DNA of 64,000 nucleotides. It comes from Ascaphus truei (Eukaryota; Chordata; Amphibia; Anura; Ascaphidae). The translations under genes and the position numbers were made by a program. The stretch lies in assembly GCA_036426205.1 (NCBI GenBank), contig CM071568.1:48466533-48530532 (forward strand). Direction: 5' to 3'. Shown here in pieces: positions 33,481 through 44,700 of this stretch (position 1 is its first letter; every line of letters begins with the position of its first letter). Under the pieces are notes generated by a model. It was not told where the DNA came from. It saw nothing but the letters and a program-made list of their open reading frames with translations, and searched no databases.

Positions 33481-34215
33481 GAGGGGGTAGTAGGGTTGTT
33501 GTATTTTTAAAGTTTATTGTATTTTAATGTTAATGGGTGTAGTTGGCCCAGGGTGGGTGGTTAAGCCTACGTGGTGGGAGGGGTTAACCCCATTAATTAC
33601 CATTCCGGTTACCACCACTATGGTAAGGAAGGCGTTAACTCCTCCCGCAACCTACCTGGTAGGCATAACCACCCACCTTGGGCCAAATCCCCCCCATTCA
33701 CCCACCCCCTGTATCCCCAATAAACCAGGAACTGTGGCTTTACCCCTTCATGGCCGCTAAGGTAATTAAGCTGTTTTAATATTAATTTTAATGAGTATTG
33801 AAGCAGGTGGTCTCCTGAGCTGAACTGCATTAATTTCAGCCTCAGGGACCCCCTGCTTCCCAAGTCTGGGAACGCCTGTATCTTGGGAAGCAGGGGGTCC
33901 CCGAGGCTGAAAATTAAGCGGTTAGTCAGGAACCCCTGCTACAATACTCTGTTATTAAAATTACATTAAATCTGCACGATCGCCTGTAAGAGCTGTGCAG
34001 GGAGATGCAGCTCTTTCAGTGCAGCTCTTCCAGGCTGCAGTTTAAGCAATCACAAGTCGTGCGATAAATATTGGGTAAAAACAAAGTAGTGCGATGTGCA
34101 TTTTGTTTCTGAACTAGCAAAAAAATAGTGATTTTTCTTAGTGATGCCGTTTGACCACATTTTTTTTAGTGCGGTAAGAAAATGCAAACCCGCTCTGCAA
34201 TGCACTGAACTTGGA

Positions 34216-34244
34216 GTTGTGTGTGGTGTGTGGTGGGTGTGTGT

Positions 34245-34290
<46 letters not shown>
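34216..34290. repeat. (GT)n microsatellite
   Basis: GTGTGG then about 45 bases of pure GT. Confidence 0.93.
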
Positions 34291-34429
34291 GCGTGGCACC
34301 AAAAGTGTACTTTTTTTTTTTGTTTGCTGCGAACTGAAATGTCAGCAGCATGCAAAGAAGAAAGCACAAACCTAAACGCTTGAGTGAATAATAAAGTGAC
34401 CACTTATTTAGATAAATAAAGTGTTAGTG

Positions 34430-35475
34430 ATACTCACCATTTGGGGAGAGATGCAGCTGGTAGAAGGGTGTTCCTCAAAACCGTTAATTAGGCACAACAA
34501 AAACTTCCAAAGCACAAACTCTCCTCCTAGGTAGAAAGGATGGCATAACACAAGTGAAAAAATATATGTAAAAGTGCACTCACATAGTGAAATTGAAATA
34601 TAGTGTAATCAGAAATGTAGTCAGATTTATAACTGATCTGCGTGGTGGGTTGAGAGATCAGGAACTCCCCAGGATCGTACAATAAAAGAAAAACATATAG
34701 TACAGAACAGTTTTATAACACACACACACACACGATGAGCAGTGAGCCCATACAAACGCACATGCTTCATGATAAAAAAAAAAAAGTGCGATTTGACCAC
34801 TCTGGGTCCATGATGCAGGCGTCCTGCTAGGCAAACAGCTGTAGAGGGTGGCCGGTAAACCTCTGCTATCCTCGGCTGTCCTCAGTCTTGCTGAGAGTCA
34901 CTCTTCTGGGTTCCCCCGGTGGGTGACGTCACAGCGATGATGAGACCAATGGGAGCCTTTAATTCAGCTGCAGCTTCTCTGGTGCATGCACAGCATGGCG
35001 CTCATAGTAGCACAGGATCACCCTATGCATTTCGTTCTGCTCCGGGAACTTCTTCAGGGGTGCAGTAATGTTCCATGATGCACTGGTCTACAATAAATAG
35101 TCCCCAAAGTCGCCTCACAATGCAAGGGGCTGCTCAAACATTCATTGACAGATAATTATATCATTAATAAAGAACAACATTGTATCATGAAAAATTACAC
35201 CCAGACAATGTATTCTGGACATAATGAGTATGGGAGATGACTCCCATGTGTGTGCTCGAATAGTATACAGATTGCGTGGATATAATGATGGTATATTATA
35301 GATGGTGGGGACAGGAATGTAAAGTCTGTGAGGACCTATCGCCGTGTGGTGCAGGCATGGATAATAAATACATGAATTGTCCCAGTCACGTATAGATAGA
35401 GCAGAGTGCAGCCAGCATTGGAAAGTAAGGTGTCAGATATATATCTGAGTGTCTCTGCCTGGAGCCTAAATAGCA
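34430..35475. repeat. Unclassified repeat with a PLE-like end motif
   Basis: It contains CATTTCGTTCTGCTCCGGGAACTTCTTCAGG (at 35025-35055 in pieces), whose minus strand has CTGAAGA, a GTTC/GAAC stem and GAAA. This is similar to the other PLE-type termini. No coding sequence was recognised. Confidence 0.45.
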
Positions 35476-35715
35476 GATTTTGCACAGATTTTCTAAATTT
35501 ACCATTATCAAATCATGGTTACATAAGGGGCCTTATACTAACACATCCCATACTCCTTGATAAAGGCATACCACAGCACGGTCAACGAAACGCGTAGGAG
35601 GGATCCTAGTTTTTGTCGCCAAAAAGGGGTACCTCGGGTCTTCCTGCATGCAGAATAAAGGCAATAGCAGTTTATCCTACCACCTGGCTCTCTGGCTGTG
35701 CGCCATCGTTCTTTT
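35476..35715 (-). repeat. Truncated PLE terminal sequence at the outer end of the left arm
   Basis: It is homologous, in inverted orientation, to the outer part of the PLE at 47008. It has GAAACGCGTAGGAG and ends CTCTCTGGCTGTGCGCCAT. Only about 240 bases of that element are present on this side. Confidence 0.82.
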
Positions 35716-37559
35716 TTTATATTAGTAGAACTTACGTGACAGGGAAGGTAGAGAGAGAGCTGGACCAGCGATGGCTAATGCTCTTACCTTCAGGTTACAG
35801 ATTCAACTTAAAATTCCGAAAATTATTCAAAAGTACCTTTTTTTTTATTAGTGTAAAACTCCCCTTTGGGATACTATGGCCTTAGGGAGTTAACTGGTGG
35901 GCCCCACACCAGAGTACGTCCCTATCCCGTTACATGATGCCTGTTTGAATAGGCTTAATCAAGCTACGCCTTCTTCTGCCTTAGAGGAAGTGATGGCATT
36001 GCAGGATTACATATAGGTAAGAGAGGGAGAGAGAGCGGAGAGTATTCTAGAAGGTCAGTATCCTGGAGGCCATGAAAAGGAGGGCTCTGACTGTGGATAT
36101 TGTAAATACGTTTATACGTAGATATGTCTAGGATAGGGTAAGATTCCTTTGTTTTTAGTCAAGGCAGTTTGCCCTGTTTTGCATAGTGTTCCTAGAAATG
36201 GGCTCCACCACAACTCTACACGTTCACTGAGAGACCAGCCTATGACAAGAAGGGCTCCCCCAGGTCGCAGGCCCCGAGGCATAGCGGGACCAGCACCCAG
36301 AGGCTGACTCCCTCACACAGAAAGCCAATGTGATGGCCAGCAGTAACGAGACGGGGGGTAATCGACCACCGACAAAGAAAGAACTAGTACAAGGCCTGGC
36401 CAGGGGCACAAAGGAGATGGAGCACTGAGAGTTAGTAGAATCCTTAACACCTTTGCTAGCGGCCGAGATAGGGGGACAATAGGGAAGAGGATTACAGACA
36501 GCACATACAGAAAATATTGATGAATATAAATGACAGTCATGTGTACCATGTAATGAGACTATCGATGGTCATCAATAAGGATGATTGCTTGTCATGAAGT
36601 AAAGTTCTGGCACGCCTATCATTGCATACCAACGCACAGCCTGCCCGAATCCAGTTACCATGATAAGTAATCAAACATTGAGCAAGCCAGTGAAAGAAAA
36701 AAAACATTTGATGAAAATGCTTCGGGAGCGGGCAGGGCCGCGTACATAAAAATACAAAGAATTACGTTCTATTTGAAAGACTATGTAAAAAAAAAGTAAT
36801 ACATTCTATTTCACCTGACATGAATCTCTACCAATGTTTAAAAAAAGAGGAAAGGAGGACAACACATTTAGACCATGGTTTTAAAAATTCAACAGTGTAA
36901 TGGTGGATATCATTAAAAGGAAGCCAACACTGTGTAATGCATAATCTTGTGTTTCAGGCTCCAAGTCAGGAGTTATTCCTTATACTTTTTCATGAAAAAA
37001 TTTCAGCTCCAGACAAACAAACTATTTCAAATGCAATCTATAGGAATTATTAAATTACATGAATTTTGATTATTAATTTTGTTAGTGGCTATATCAAGTG
37101 CTACCATGAAATATCACCGGTTCTTAATTCTAGTGCTTTTATTTAAATACAAGATACTAATTATATGCGTGCACACACATAAATACGTGTTAATAAGTAT
37201 ACCCTATCAGTGGTAGTGTGATATAAAGGAGTGACCTACAATATAAAAGTGTTGAGTGTGAAAAAAAACCACACACAAATAAATTACATAATGATAGTGA
37301 AAATGTGGATTGAATCATGTGGGGGAAAAAATCAAACCAATAATGAAAAAGTCCTTGTAGTAGAAAAAGTGTCTAAAGAAATTGGTTTAAACAAATGTCG
37401 AAGGTTAATTTAAAGCAGTTGCAGTGTCCGCAGCTTCGAAGGGGATGAACCACATCCAAAGAAGATCTATAAGTAGAAGAGGAAATAGAGAAGGCATTGC
37501 CAACAGCAGAGCATAATGGCAGTATATAAAAATTAATTATACAATTAAACCTCTAAAAA

Positions 37560-38455
37560 AAAATAGGACACTCTAAGTGAAGTGCGGGGAAATGCGCATT
37601 TGAGGAAGAAAATTTCATCGATAGAATGATTAGTAGTAAAAACCGGTCATCTCACGATTGTTGTAACAGGCACCATTATCTGTTTGATCAGTTGGCAACA
37701 CGCTGTTGGCAGCTGATCGAACAATCTTCAACCCGATGTAGTGGCCCACAGGCAGGCACAAAATGAAAGACTGGCAAAATAATTTACTAGTTTCCACAAT
37801 GTAGCAAACACACACCACCACCCAGTTTAAGTTCTTCAAAAATAGGCTGTCTCACATTTTTAAGCTGTTGTAACTGTTAAATAAGCCTATAAATACATCT
37901 TCTCTAAATGTGCATGCAATGTCTGTATATAATGTATTACCCTGTCATTTTAGGGTAACATGTGTTATTTGTCATATTAACTATGTCCAGGACTAATTGA
38001 AAACCGAGGAGGGAACTCTCAATGTAGTACTTCCTGGTTAAAACATTTTATAAATAAATAAATAAACACTGGGGTATCCCTGCTGAAGTCACATGGTACG
38101 CTGTGACAAAAGCGATAGGGATGGTTGGTGCTATGGCAGCACGGGTTGTGAGTCATCAGTGAGCTCGGAGGAGGAAACTGTGCAATTGTTTGCTACCTTG
38201 AATACTAGTAACTATTTGCCAGTCTTTTCATTCGTCTGCTGTGGGCAATTACAGGACATCCGGAGATGGAAAAAAAGACCTTACCTCGGGTTCCACAGGC
38301 TGTGGTGCAGCCAGATCCAGCAGGATAATGGTGCCAGTACATTGTAAGACAACAGATCTACTACCAAGATTCTGGCGTGAGGATTTTCTCTCTCAAATGC
38401 AAAGTTCCTCACTTCACTTGTGTGACGTGCCTATTTAGGGCTTTAGTTGTAGAAT
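37560..38455. repeat. Inner fold-back nested in the left arm
   Basis: Two about 280 bp inverted segments (37560-37835 and 38165-38455) flank about 330 bases. For example, AAGTGAAGTGCGGGGAAATG mirrors TTCCTCACTTCACTTGTG. The same arrangement is present in the right arm at about 44330-45215. Confidence 0.78.
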
Positions 38456-38739
38456 GACATTTTATCTATGAATACGCTATGTTACACGAACTTCTCTTAT
38501 ATATACACATACACACACACTGTATTGGAAAAAATATCCATCACTGGGAGCTTTTGCCAAGCAATCATGCAATGGCTTAAAGTGCATTGAAGATAACTGT
38601 TCAATAGCTTAATGTTTCTTTAAATTGCTCTGGATTACAATATCAACATGTGTTTTGTTCTCCAGTTTCCACCTGCAATCAGGACTGAGAAAACCTAGTT
38701 ATCGTCAGGAAAAGAGCTGTTTGAGATTTTATAGGGTTT

Positions 38740-39204
38740 AGCTGCCCTATCTTGACCGTCTTTCATTTCTTATTCTTTCTTCGTCCTACTTCACTCTCCA
38801 ACTTCTCGTCTCCTCGAACTTACTGCTCTACAGCACCTACACCTTTTTTGGTCCCTATTTCTCCCCGTCTTATCATTCCATCTTTCTGCTCCCGATTCCT
38901 TTCCATCTGCGATACGCTTTGCTTTGTACTCTTCCCTATCGTTACCCCGTACCATTCCTTCACTCCCTTTCTTTACCTTCGCCTCCCGTCAGCCCCTGCC
39001 CACGCTATTTCTTTCCATCCTACATATCCCCCTTCTCCTTATTTCTCGTATGCTCCCTGCACTGTTTCGACCTTTCATCATTGCCTTTTTTCTTCTTACC
39101 GCTCTTGCATCCTGATCCTTCTTCTTTCTCGTCCTTTTCCCTCGCTCATTGTTCCTCCTTCCATGCCCCACTATATTTTGAACTACTCGACTAAGGCCGA
39201 GAGG
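38740..39204 (+). other. CT-rich insert present in only one arm
   Basis: The sequence TTTTATAGGGTTT meets CTTGTCAGCTTTCATAAG directly in the other arm (inverse at about 44020-44055). Here about 465 bases of T/C-rich sequence intervene. The open frame in it (180 codons, rich in Ser, Pro and Phe) is low-complexity. Its origin is not recognised. Confidence 0.75.
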
Positions 39205-39799
39205 CTTGTCAGCTTTCATAAGAGTTGTGCCATGACCTTAAACTACACGAGGTGGTTTGTTTCCTGTCAGGACATTCTAGAAAATGATCTATGATTAACA
39301 TTTATTTTTTCCAACATTCTTCTTGCTCTGAGAGAAAATGCATATCAAAATTGTTTCGGCAGCCTAATAGCATGAGCAAAATGCCTTCTGTTGCAAAGTA
39401 TGTATGAGGCCTTCATCCTCTACACGTACAGTAGGTGGAGATGAGAGGAAGGGGGGGGGGGGAGAGCAGTGAAGTTAAAGAGGGGAGAGGGTTGCCCCTA
39501 GAAGGTGTGCAAACTGTGCATGAGTACAACCAAGCATCCAAGACTGCCTTGATTGGAGTTCCAAAAAAGTTTGCAAGCTCTCCGCCAAGCATTATGTCAA
39601 TTTGTTTAATATGCTAATGTGCAAAATTCACCTAATGCTGAGACTGTAAAAAGGGGGCACACCATCTTTCGCTCACGGTCTAGCGATATCTTGCTAAGAG
39701 CTGCGAATGTGGCAAAACGTCACAGGAATTGAACGTGGGTGAAAAAAAACAACACTTAAAATGTTGGGAATCATTTGACAGATTTGACATCTTCAGTGG

Positions 39800-40190
39800 C
39801 CGCAGGCGAGAGCTACAGGAATAGAGGGTCACATGCAGCTGGGGCAGCTACAGGAATAGAGGGCCACATGCAGCCGGAGAGCTACAGGAATACAGAGCCA
39901 CATGCAGCCGAGAGAGAGCCTACAGGAATAACGAGCCAGACAGCTGGAGAGCTACAGGAATAGAGGCCAGCACAGCCGGAGAGCTCAGGAATAGATGCCA
40001 CATGCAACTGAGACAGGAATAGAGGGCGTGCAGGCAGAGAGCTACAGGAATACAGAGCCACTGCAGGCAGAGAGCTACAGGAATAGAGGCCACATGCAGC
40101 GGAGAGCTACAGGAATGAGGGCAATCAGCGAGTGAGAGTTACAGGAAAGAAGGCCACATGCAGCGGAGAGCTACAGTAATAGAGGGCCAT
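39800..40190 (+). repeat. Minisatellite, about 34 bp unit (left arm)
   Basis: About eleven degenerate copies of GAGAGCTACAGGAATAGAGG followed by GCCACATGCAGCCG. Units are uneven and several carry deletions. Confidence 0.9.
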
Positions 40191-41433
40191 ATTGTGGCGA
40201 TAGGGGGTTAATTAGGCCACTAATAAAGGCATTATACCTAGCTGATTAACCCACAATCGATTGGGACGGATAGGGGTAACTGTATGTTCACCTACACTGT
40301 ATGTTTTCCCCACACCTCTTTATTGTCCCCATTTTGCAGCTCAGTTCATTGCTGCAGTCAGAGAAATGTATGTAATCTGTGGCCAATTGTATTTGCGACA
40401 CAAGGGGGAGCTGCTAGCGCAAACTAAGCACTGATTGAAGAAGCTGTCTATGTATGGGTGGCGCTTTGAAGTATAGGAATACATTCTAAGCCTAGACTCT
40501 CAACCGCAAGGTCAATTGGATAAGTGGTTTGGGGTTTAGCTGAAGCGCATTGTTAGCTCTTAACTTGAAGGTGGACCGCATATTGGGTGAGAAGTAGGTT
40601 AAACCGTCAGACACATCTCAACCCCATCCAATTAAGTGCCTAACTTGCGAGATAGAGGTGAGCTAGCACTCAAATTTTGGAGTGCAGCTATAAAACATAT
40701 AAGGTTTATAATAGTTCCATAAGAGAACATACTTTTATTAATAAACTGTTACTGTACTGGTGTTTTAAAATGTAAAGACAGGAACTTTTTCTGTCACCAG
40801 GAAAAATCTTAGCATGCAAATATGTTAAGGGTGCATGAGCTGAGGATTTTTCATCTCCGTACTATAGAGCACCCTGCAGAGTTGGTGCCTCAATGTCTAT
40901 GAGAAAGGCGGAGTTGAAAAGTCTCAGCGATCCTAGGTGTTAGGTTGGGCGGGAGGATATTGTAAGTGCCAGATACCGTTGTAAAGTTGGGTACTTCACA
41001 CTTGGTGGCCAAACCCCAGATTGTGTCCCAGGTAAGGAGTTGGACCCGTAGTGCTAAGGAGCTCAGGTGTGAGGTTAGCGCCTGCTCGTTCAAACCGGGA
41101 AGCAACTCTGCCCTCTTTGCAAAGTACGGCAGTCGGGGATAGTGGGGGAGAAATGTTCCCACGGGGGATTGGTTATGCATGTTAGGTATAGGACCCTAAC
41201 CTAAAAAATGCGAGCCGGTCAGTCCTAGCAGATGCACCTGATTCATCTAAGATTTGCAAAACATACAGGACCCCTATAAGCTCATATGAACCCCAAAAAT
41301 AACCACCACATATATATAATGCGTAAGTGTCAAAGAGGAGTGTGCATGAGCATGGCAATATTATTAAACCAGAGACAGAACATGAAACACAGACAGAGCT
41401 TATTGCTACATCCAAAGACACTAATACAACGGT

Positions 41434-41505
41434 CTGCCTTGGAGGGCTCAAGGGCTTACAACACTTTGGCCAAAGAGTTAAACTAAAGACCATTTTATTC
41501 AAAAG

Positions 41506-41539
<34 letters not shown>

Positions 41540-41546
41540 ATATATA

Positions 41547-41577
<31 letters not shown>

Positions 41578-41770
41578 AAACTAATTTTGACAGATTTATT
41601 ATAAATCATTCTTCCTGGCAATGTAGAGGTTATTAAGAATTTATATTAGTGTTAGGTACCCTTGAGATGTGGTCTGCCGTGTAGGGGCTCAAGGGCTTAC
41701 AACACTTTGGCCAAAGAGTTAAACTAAAAGACCATTTTATTCAAAAGATATATATATATATATAGGCACT
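41434..41770. repeat. Spacer of the giant inverted repeat, with a 77 bp direct repeat and (AT)n tracts
   Basis: CAAGGGCTTACAACACTTTG occurs in direct orientation in two copies (41431-41507 and 41671-41747), each running into an (AT)n tract. The longer tract is at about 41508-41577. The spacer is the only part of the 11.8 kb unit that is not mirrored. Confidence 0.85.
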
Positions 41771-44700
41771 GTACCGTGTATAGGTGTCATTGGATGTGCA
41801 CTGAGCTCTGTCTGTGTTTCATGTTCTGTCTCTGGTTTTAAATATATATTGCCATGCTCAGTAGCACTCCTCTTTGACACTTACGCATATATATATATGT
41901 GGTGGTTATTTTGGGGGTTCAATATGAGCTTATAGGGGTCCTGTATGTTTTGCAAATCTTAGATGAATCAGGTGCATCTGCTAGGGACTGACCGGCTCGC
42001 ATTTTTATAGGGTTGAGGGTCCTATACCTAACATGCATAACCAATCCCGCCCGTGGGAACATTTCTCCCACCTATCCCCGACTTGCCAGTACTTTGCAAA
42101 GAGGGCAGAAGTTGCTTCCCGGTTTGAACAGAGCAGGCGCTAACCTCACACCTGAGCTCCTTAGCATACCGGGTCCAACTCCTTACCTGGCGACACTAAA
42201 TCTGGGGTTTGGCCACCAAGTGTGAAGTACCCAAACTTTACAACGGTATCTGGCACTTACAATATCCCGCCCAACCTAACACCTAGGATCGCTGAGACTT
42301 TTCAACTCCGGCCTTCTCATAGACATTGAGGCACCAACTCTGCAGGGTGCCTCTGAAGTACGGAGATGAAAAATCCCTCAGCTCATGCACCCTTAACATA
42401 TTTGCATGCTAAAGGATTTTTTCCTGGGCTGACAGAAAAAGTTTCCTGTCTTTACATTTTAAAACACCAGTACAGTACAGTTTATTAATAAAAGTATGTT
42501 CTGCTTATGGAACTATTATAAACCTTATATGTTTATAAGCTGCACTCCAAAAATTAGAGTGCTAGCTCACTCCTATCGCAAGTTAGGCACTTAATTGGAT
42601 GGGGTTGAGATGTGGTCTGCGGTTTAACCTACTTCTCACGCCAATATGCGGTTCCCCTTCAAGTTAAGGAGCTAACAATGCGCTTCAGCTAAACCCCAAA
42701 CCACTTATCCAATTGACCTTGCGGTTGAGAGGTCTAGGGCTTAGAAAGTGATTCCTATACTTCAAAGCGGCCACCCATACATAGACACGCTTCTTCAATC
42801 AGTGCTTAGTTTAGCGCTAGCAGCTCCCCCTTGTGTCGCAAATACAATTGGCACAGATTACATACATTTCTCTGACTGCAGCAATGAACTGAGCTGCAAA
42901 ATGGGGACAATAAAGAGGGTGTGGGGGAAAACATGTCAGTGTAGTGAACATACAGTTAACCCCTTCAGTCCCAATGCGATTTAGGGTTAATCAGCTAGGT
43001 ATAATGCCTTTATTAGTGGCCTAATTAACCCCCTATCGCCACAAAGGGCTCCCTCTAGACTGTAGCTCGGTGCATGTGCCTTCATTCTGTCGCTTCCGGC
43101 GCATGGCCTATATAACTCGTAGCTTCCGGCTGGCATGGGCCCTCATTCTGTAGCTGCTATGCATGCAAGGGATCGTCTCTGTAGCTCTCTGCCTGCACGT
43201 GGCCCTCTATTCCTGTAGTTCTCCAGTTGCATGTGGTCATCTATTCCTGTAGCTCTCCGGCTGCATGTGGCTCTCTATTCCTGTAGCTCTCCAGCTGCAT
43301 GTGGCTCTGTATTCCTGTAGCTCTCCGGCTGCATGTGGCTCTGTATTCCTGTAGCTCTCCGGCTGCATGTGGCCCTCTATTCCTGTAGCTCCCCAGCTGC
43401 ATGTGACCCTCTATTCCTGTAGCTCTCTGCCTGCGGCCACTGAAGATGTGCAAATCTGTCAAATAGATTCCCAACATTTTAAGTGTTGTTTTTTTCACCC
43501 CACGTTCAATTCCCTGTGAACGTTTTGCCACATTCGCAAGCTCTTAGCAAGATATCGCTAGACCGTGAGCGAAAGATGGGTGTGCCCCCTTTTTACAGTC
43601 TCAGCATTAGGTGAATTTTGCACATTAGCATATTAAACAAAATTGACATAATGCTTGGCGAAGAGCTTGCAAACTTTTTTTGGAAACTCCAATCAAGGCA
43701 AGTCTTGGATGCTTGGTGTACTCATGCACAGTTTTGCACACCTCTAGGGGCAACCCTCTACCCCTCTTTAACTTCATCTGCTCTCCCCCCCCCCCTTCTC
43801 TCTCATCTCCACCTACTGTACGTGGTAGAGGATGAAGGCCTCATACATACTTTGCAACAGAAGGCATTTTGCTCATGCTATTTAGGCTGCCAGAAACAAT
43901 TTTATATGCATTTCTCTTCAGAGCAAGAAAGATATGTTGGAAAAAATAAATGTTAATCATAGATCATTTTCTAGAATGTCTGACAGGAAACACCTCGTGT
44001 AGTTTAGGTCATGGAACAACTCTTATGAAAGCTGACAAGAAACCCTAAAAATCTCAAACAGATCTTTTTCTGAAGATAACTAGGTTTCTCAAGTCCCTGA
44101 TTGCAGGTGGAAGTTGTAGAACAAAACACATGTTGATATTGTATCCAGGGAGAATTTAAGAAACATTAAGCTATAACATTTATCTTCAAGTGACTTTAAT
44201 CCATTGCAATGATTGCTTGGCAAAAGCTCCCAGTGATGGATATTTTTCCAATACAGTGTGTGTGTATGTGTATATATAAGAGAGAAGTGCGTGTAACATA
44301 GCGTAATTCAGTATATAAAATGTCATTCTACAACTAAAGCCTCTAAATAGGCACAGTCACAAGTGAAGTGAGGAACTTTGCATTTGAGAGAGAAAATCTC
44401 ACGACAGAATGCTGGTAGTAGATTCTTGTTGTCTTACAATGTAACTGGCACCATTATCCTGCTGGATCTGCTGCAACACACTGTTGGAACCCGAGTGTAA
44501 GGTCTTTCAATCCGGATGTACTGTAATGGCCCACAGCAGACAGAAATGAAAGACTGGCAAATAGTTACTAGTATTCAGAATGTAGCAAACAATTGCACAG
44601 TTCCTCCTCCGAGCTCAATGACTCACAACCGTGCTGCCATAGCACGCAACACAGTCCCTATGCATTTTGTCACAGTCCATGTGACTTCATCAGGGATACC

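Larger units (their letters stand above)
29620..34120. repeat. Fold-back element, arms about 1.4 kb, split by later insertions
   Basis: Inverted pairs centre near 31000. GGATTGCCACAATGACAATG (about 30789) mirrors CATTGTCATTGTGGCAATCC (about 31009). GTGGGCAGCAACATTACAAT (about 30582) mirrors the stretch ending TTGCTGCCCA (about 32714). The CCATTATCCAGATCTGGATA region (about 30443) mirrors 33410-33450. A PLE (31305-32640) and a second insert (about 32760-33360) enlarge the right arm. Smaller hairpins lie inside both arms. No coding frame belongs to the element. Confidence 0.65.
35476..41433 (+). repeat. Left arm of a giant inverted repeat (5.96 kb)
   Basis: The arm is the inverted partner of 41771-47232. 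Matched landmarks include GATTTTGCACAG (35476) with 47221-47232, CCACAAGGC-type phrases near 36370 with 46335, GAACCGGTGATATTTCATGG (about 45623) with its inverse near 37100, and the minisatellite at 39800 with that at 43060-43440. Sampled stretches look roughly 85-90% identical by eye, with small indels. There is one large asymmetry: a CT-rich insert at about 38740-39204. No long meaningful ORF is present. Confidence 0.88.

Noticed and set aside
38752..39294. Open frame of 180 codons in the CT-rich insert
   Set aside because: Low-complexity Ser/Pro/Phe composition. It is absent from the mirrored arm and overlaps other open frames on the same and opposite strands.
43241..43531. Repetitive protein frame (RATGIEGHMQ-type units)
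   Set aside because: Translation of the 34 bp minisatellite; its period is not a multiple of three and no start or domain is credible.
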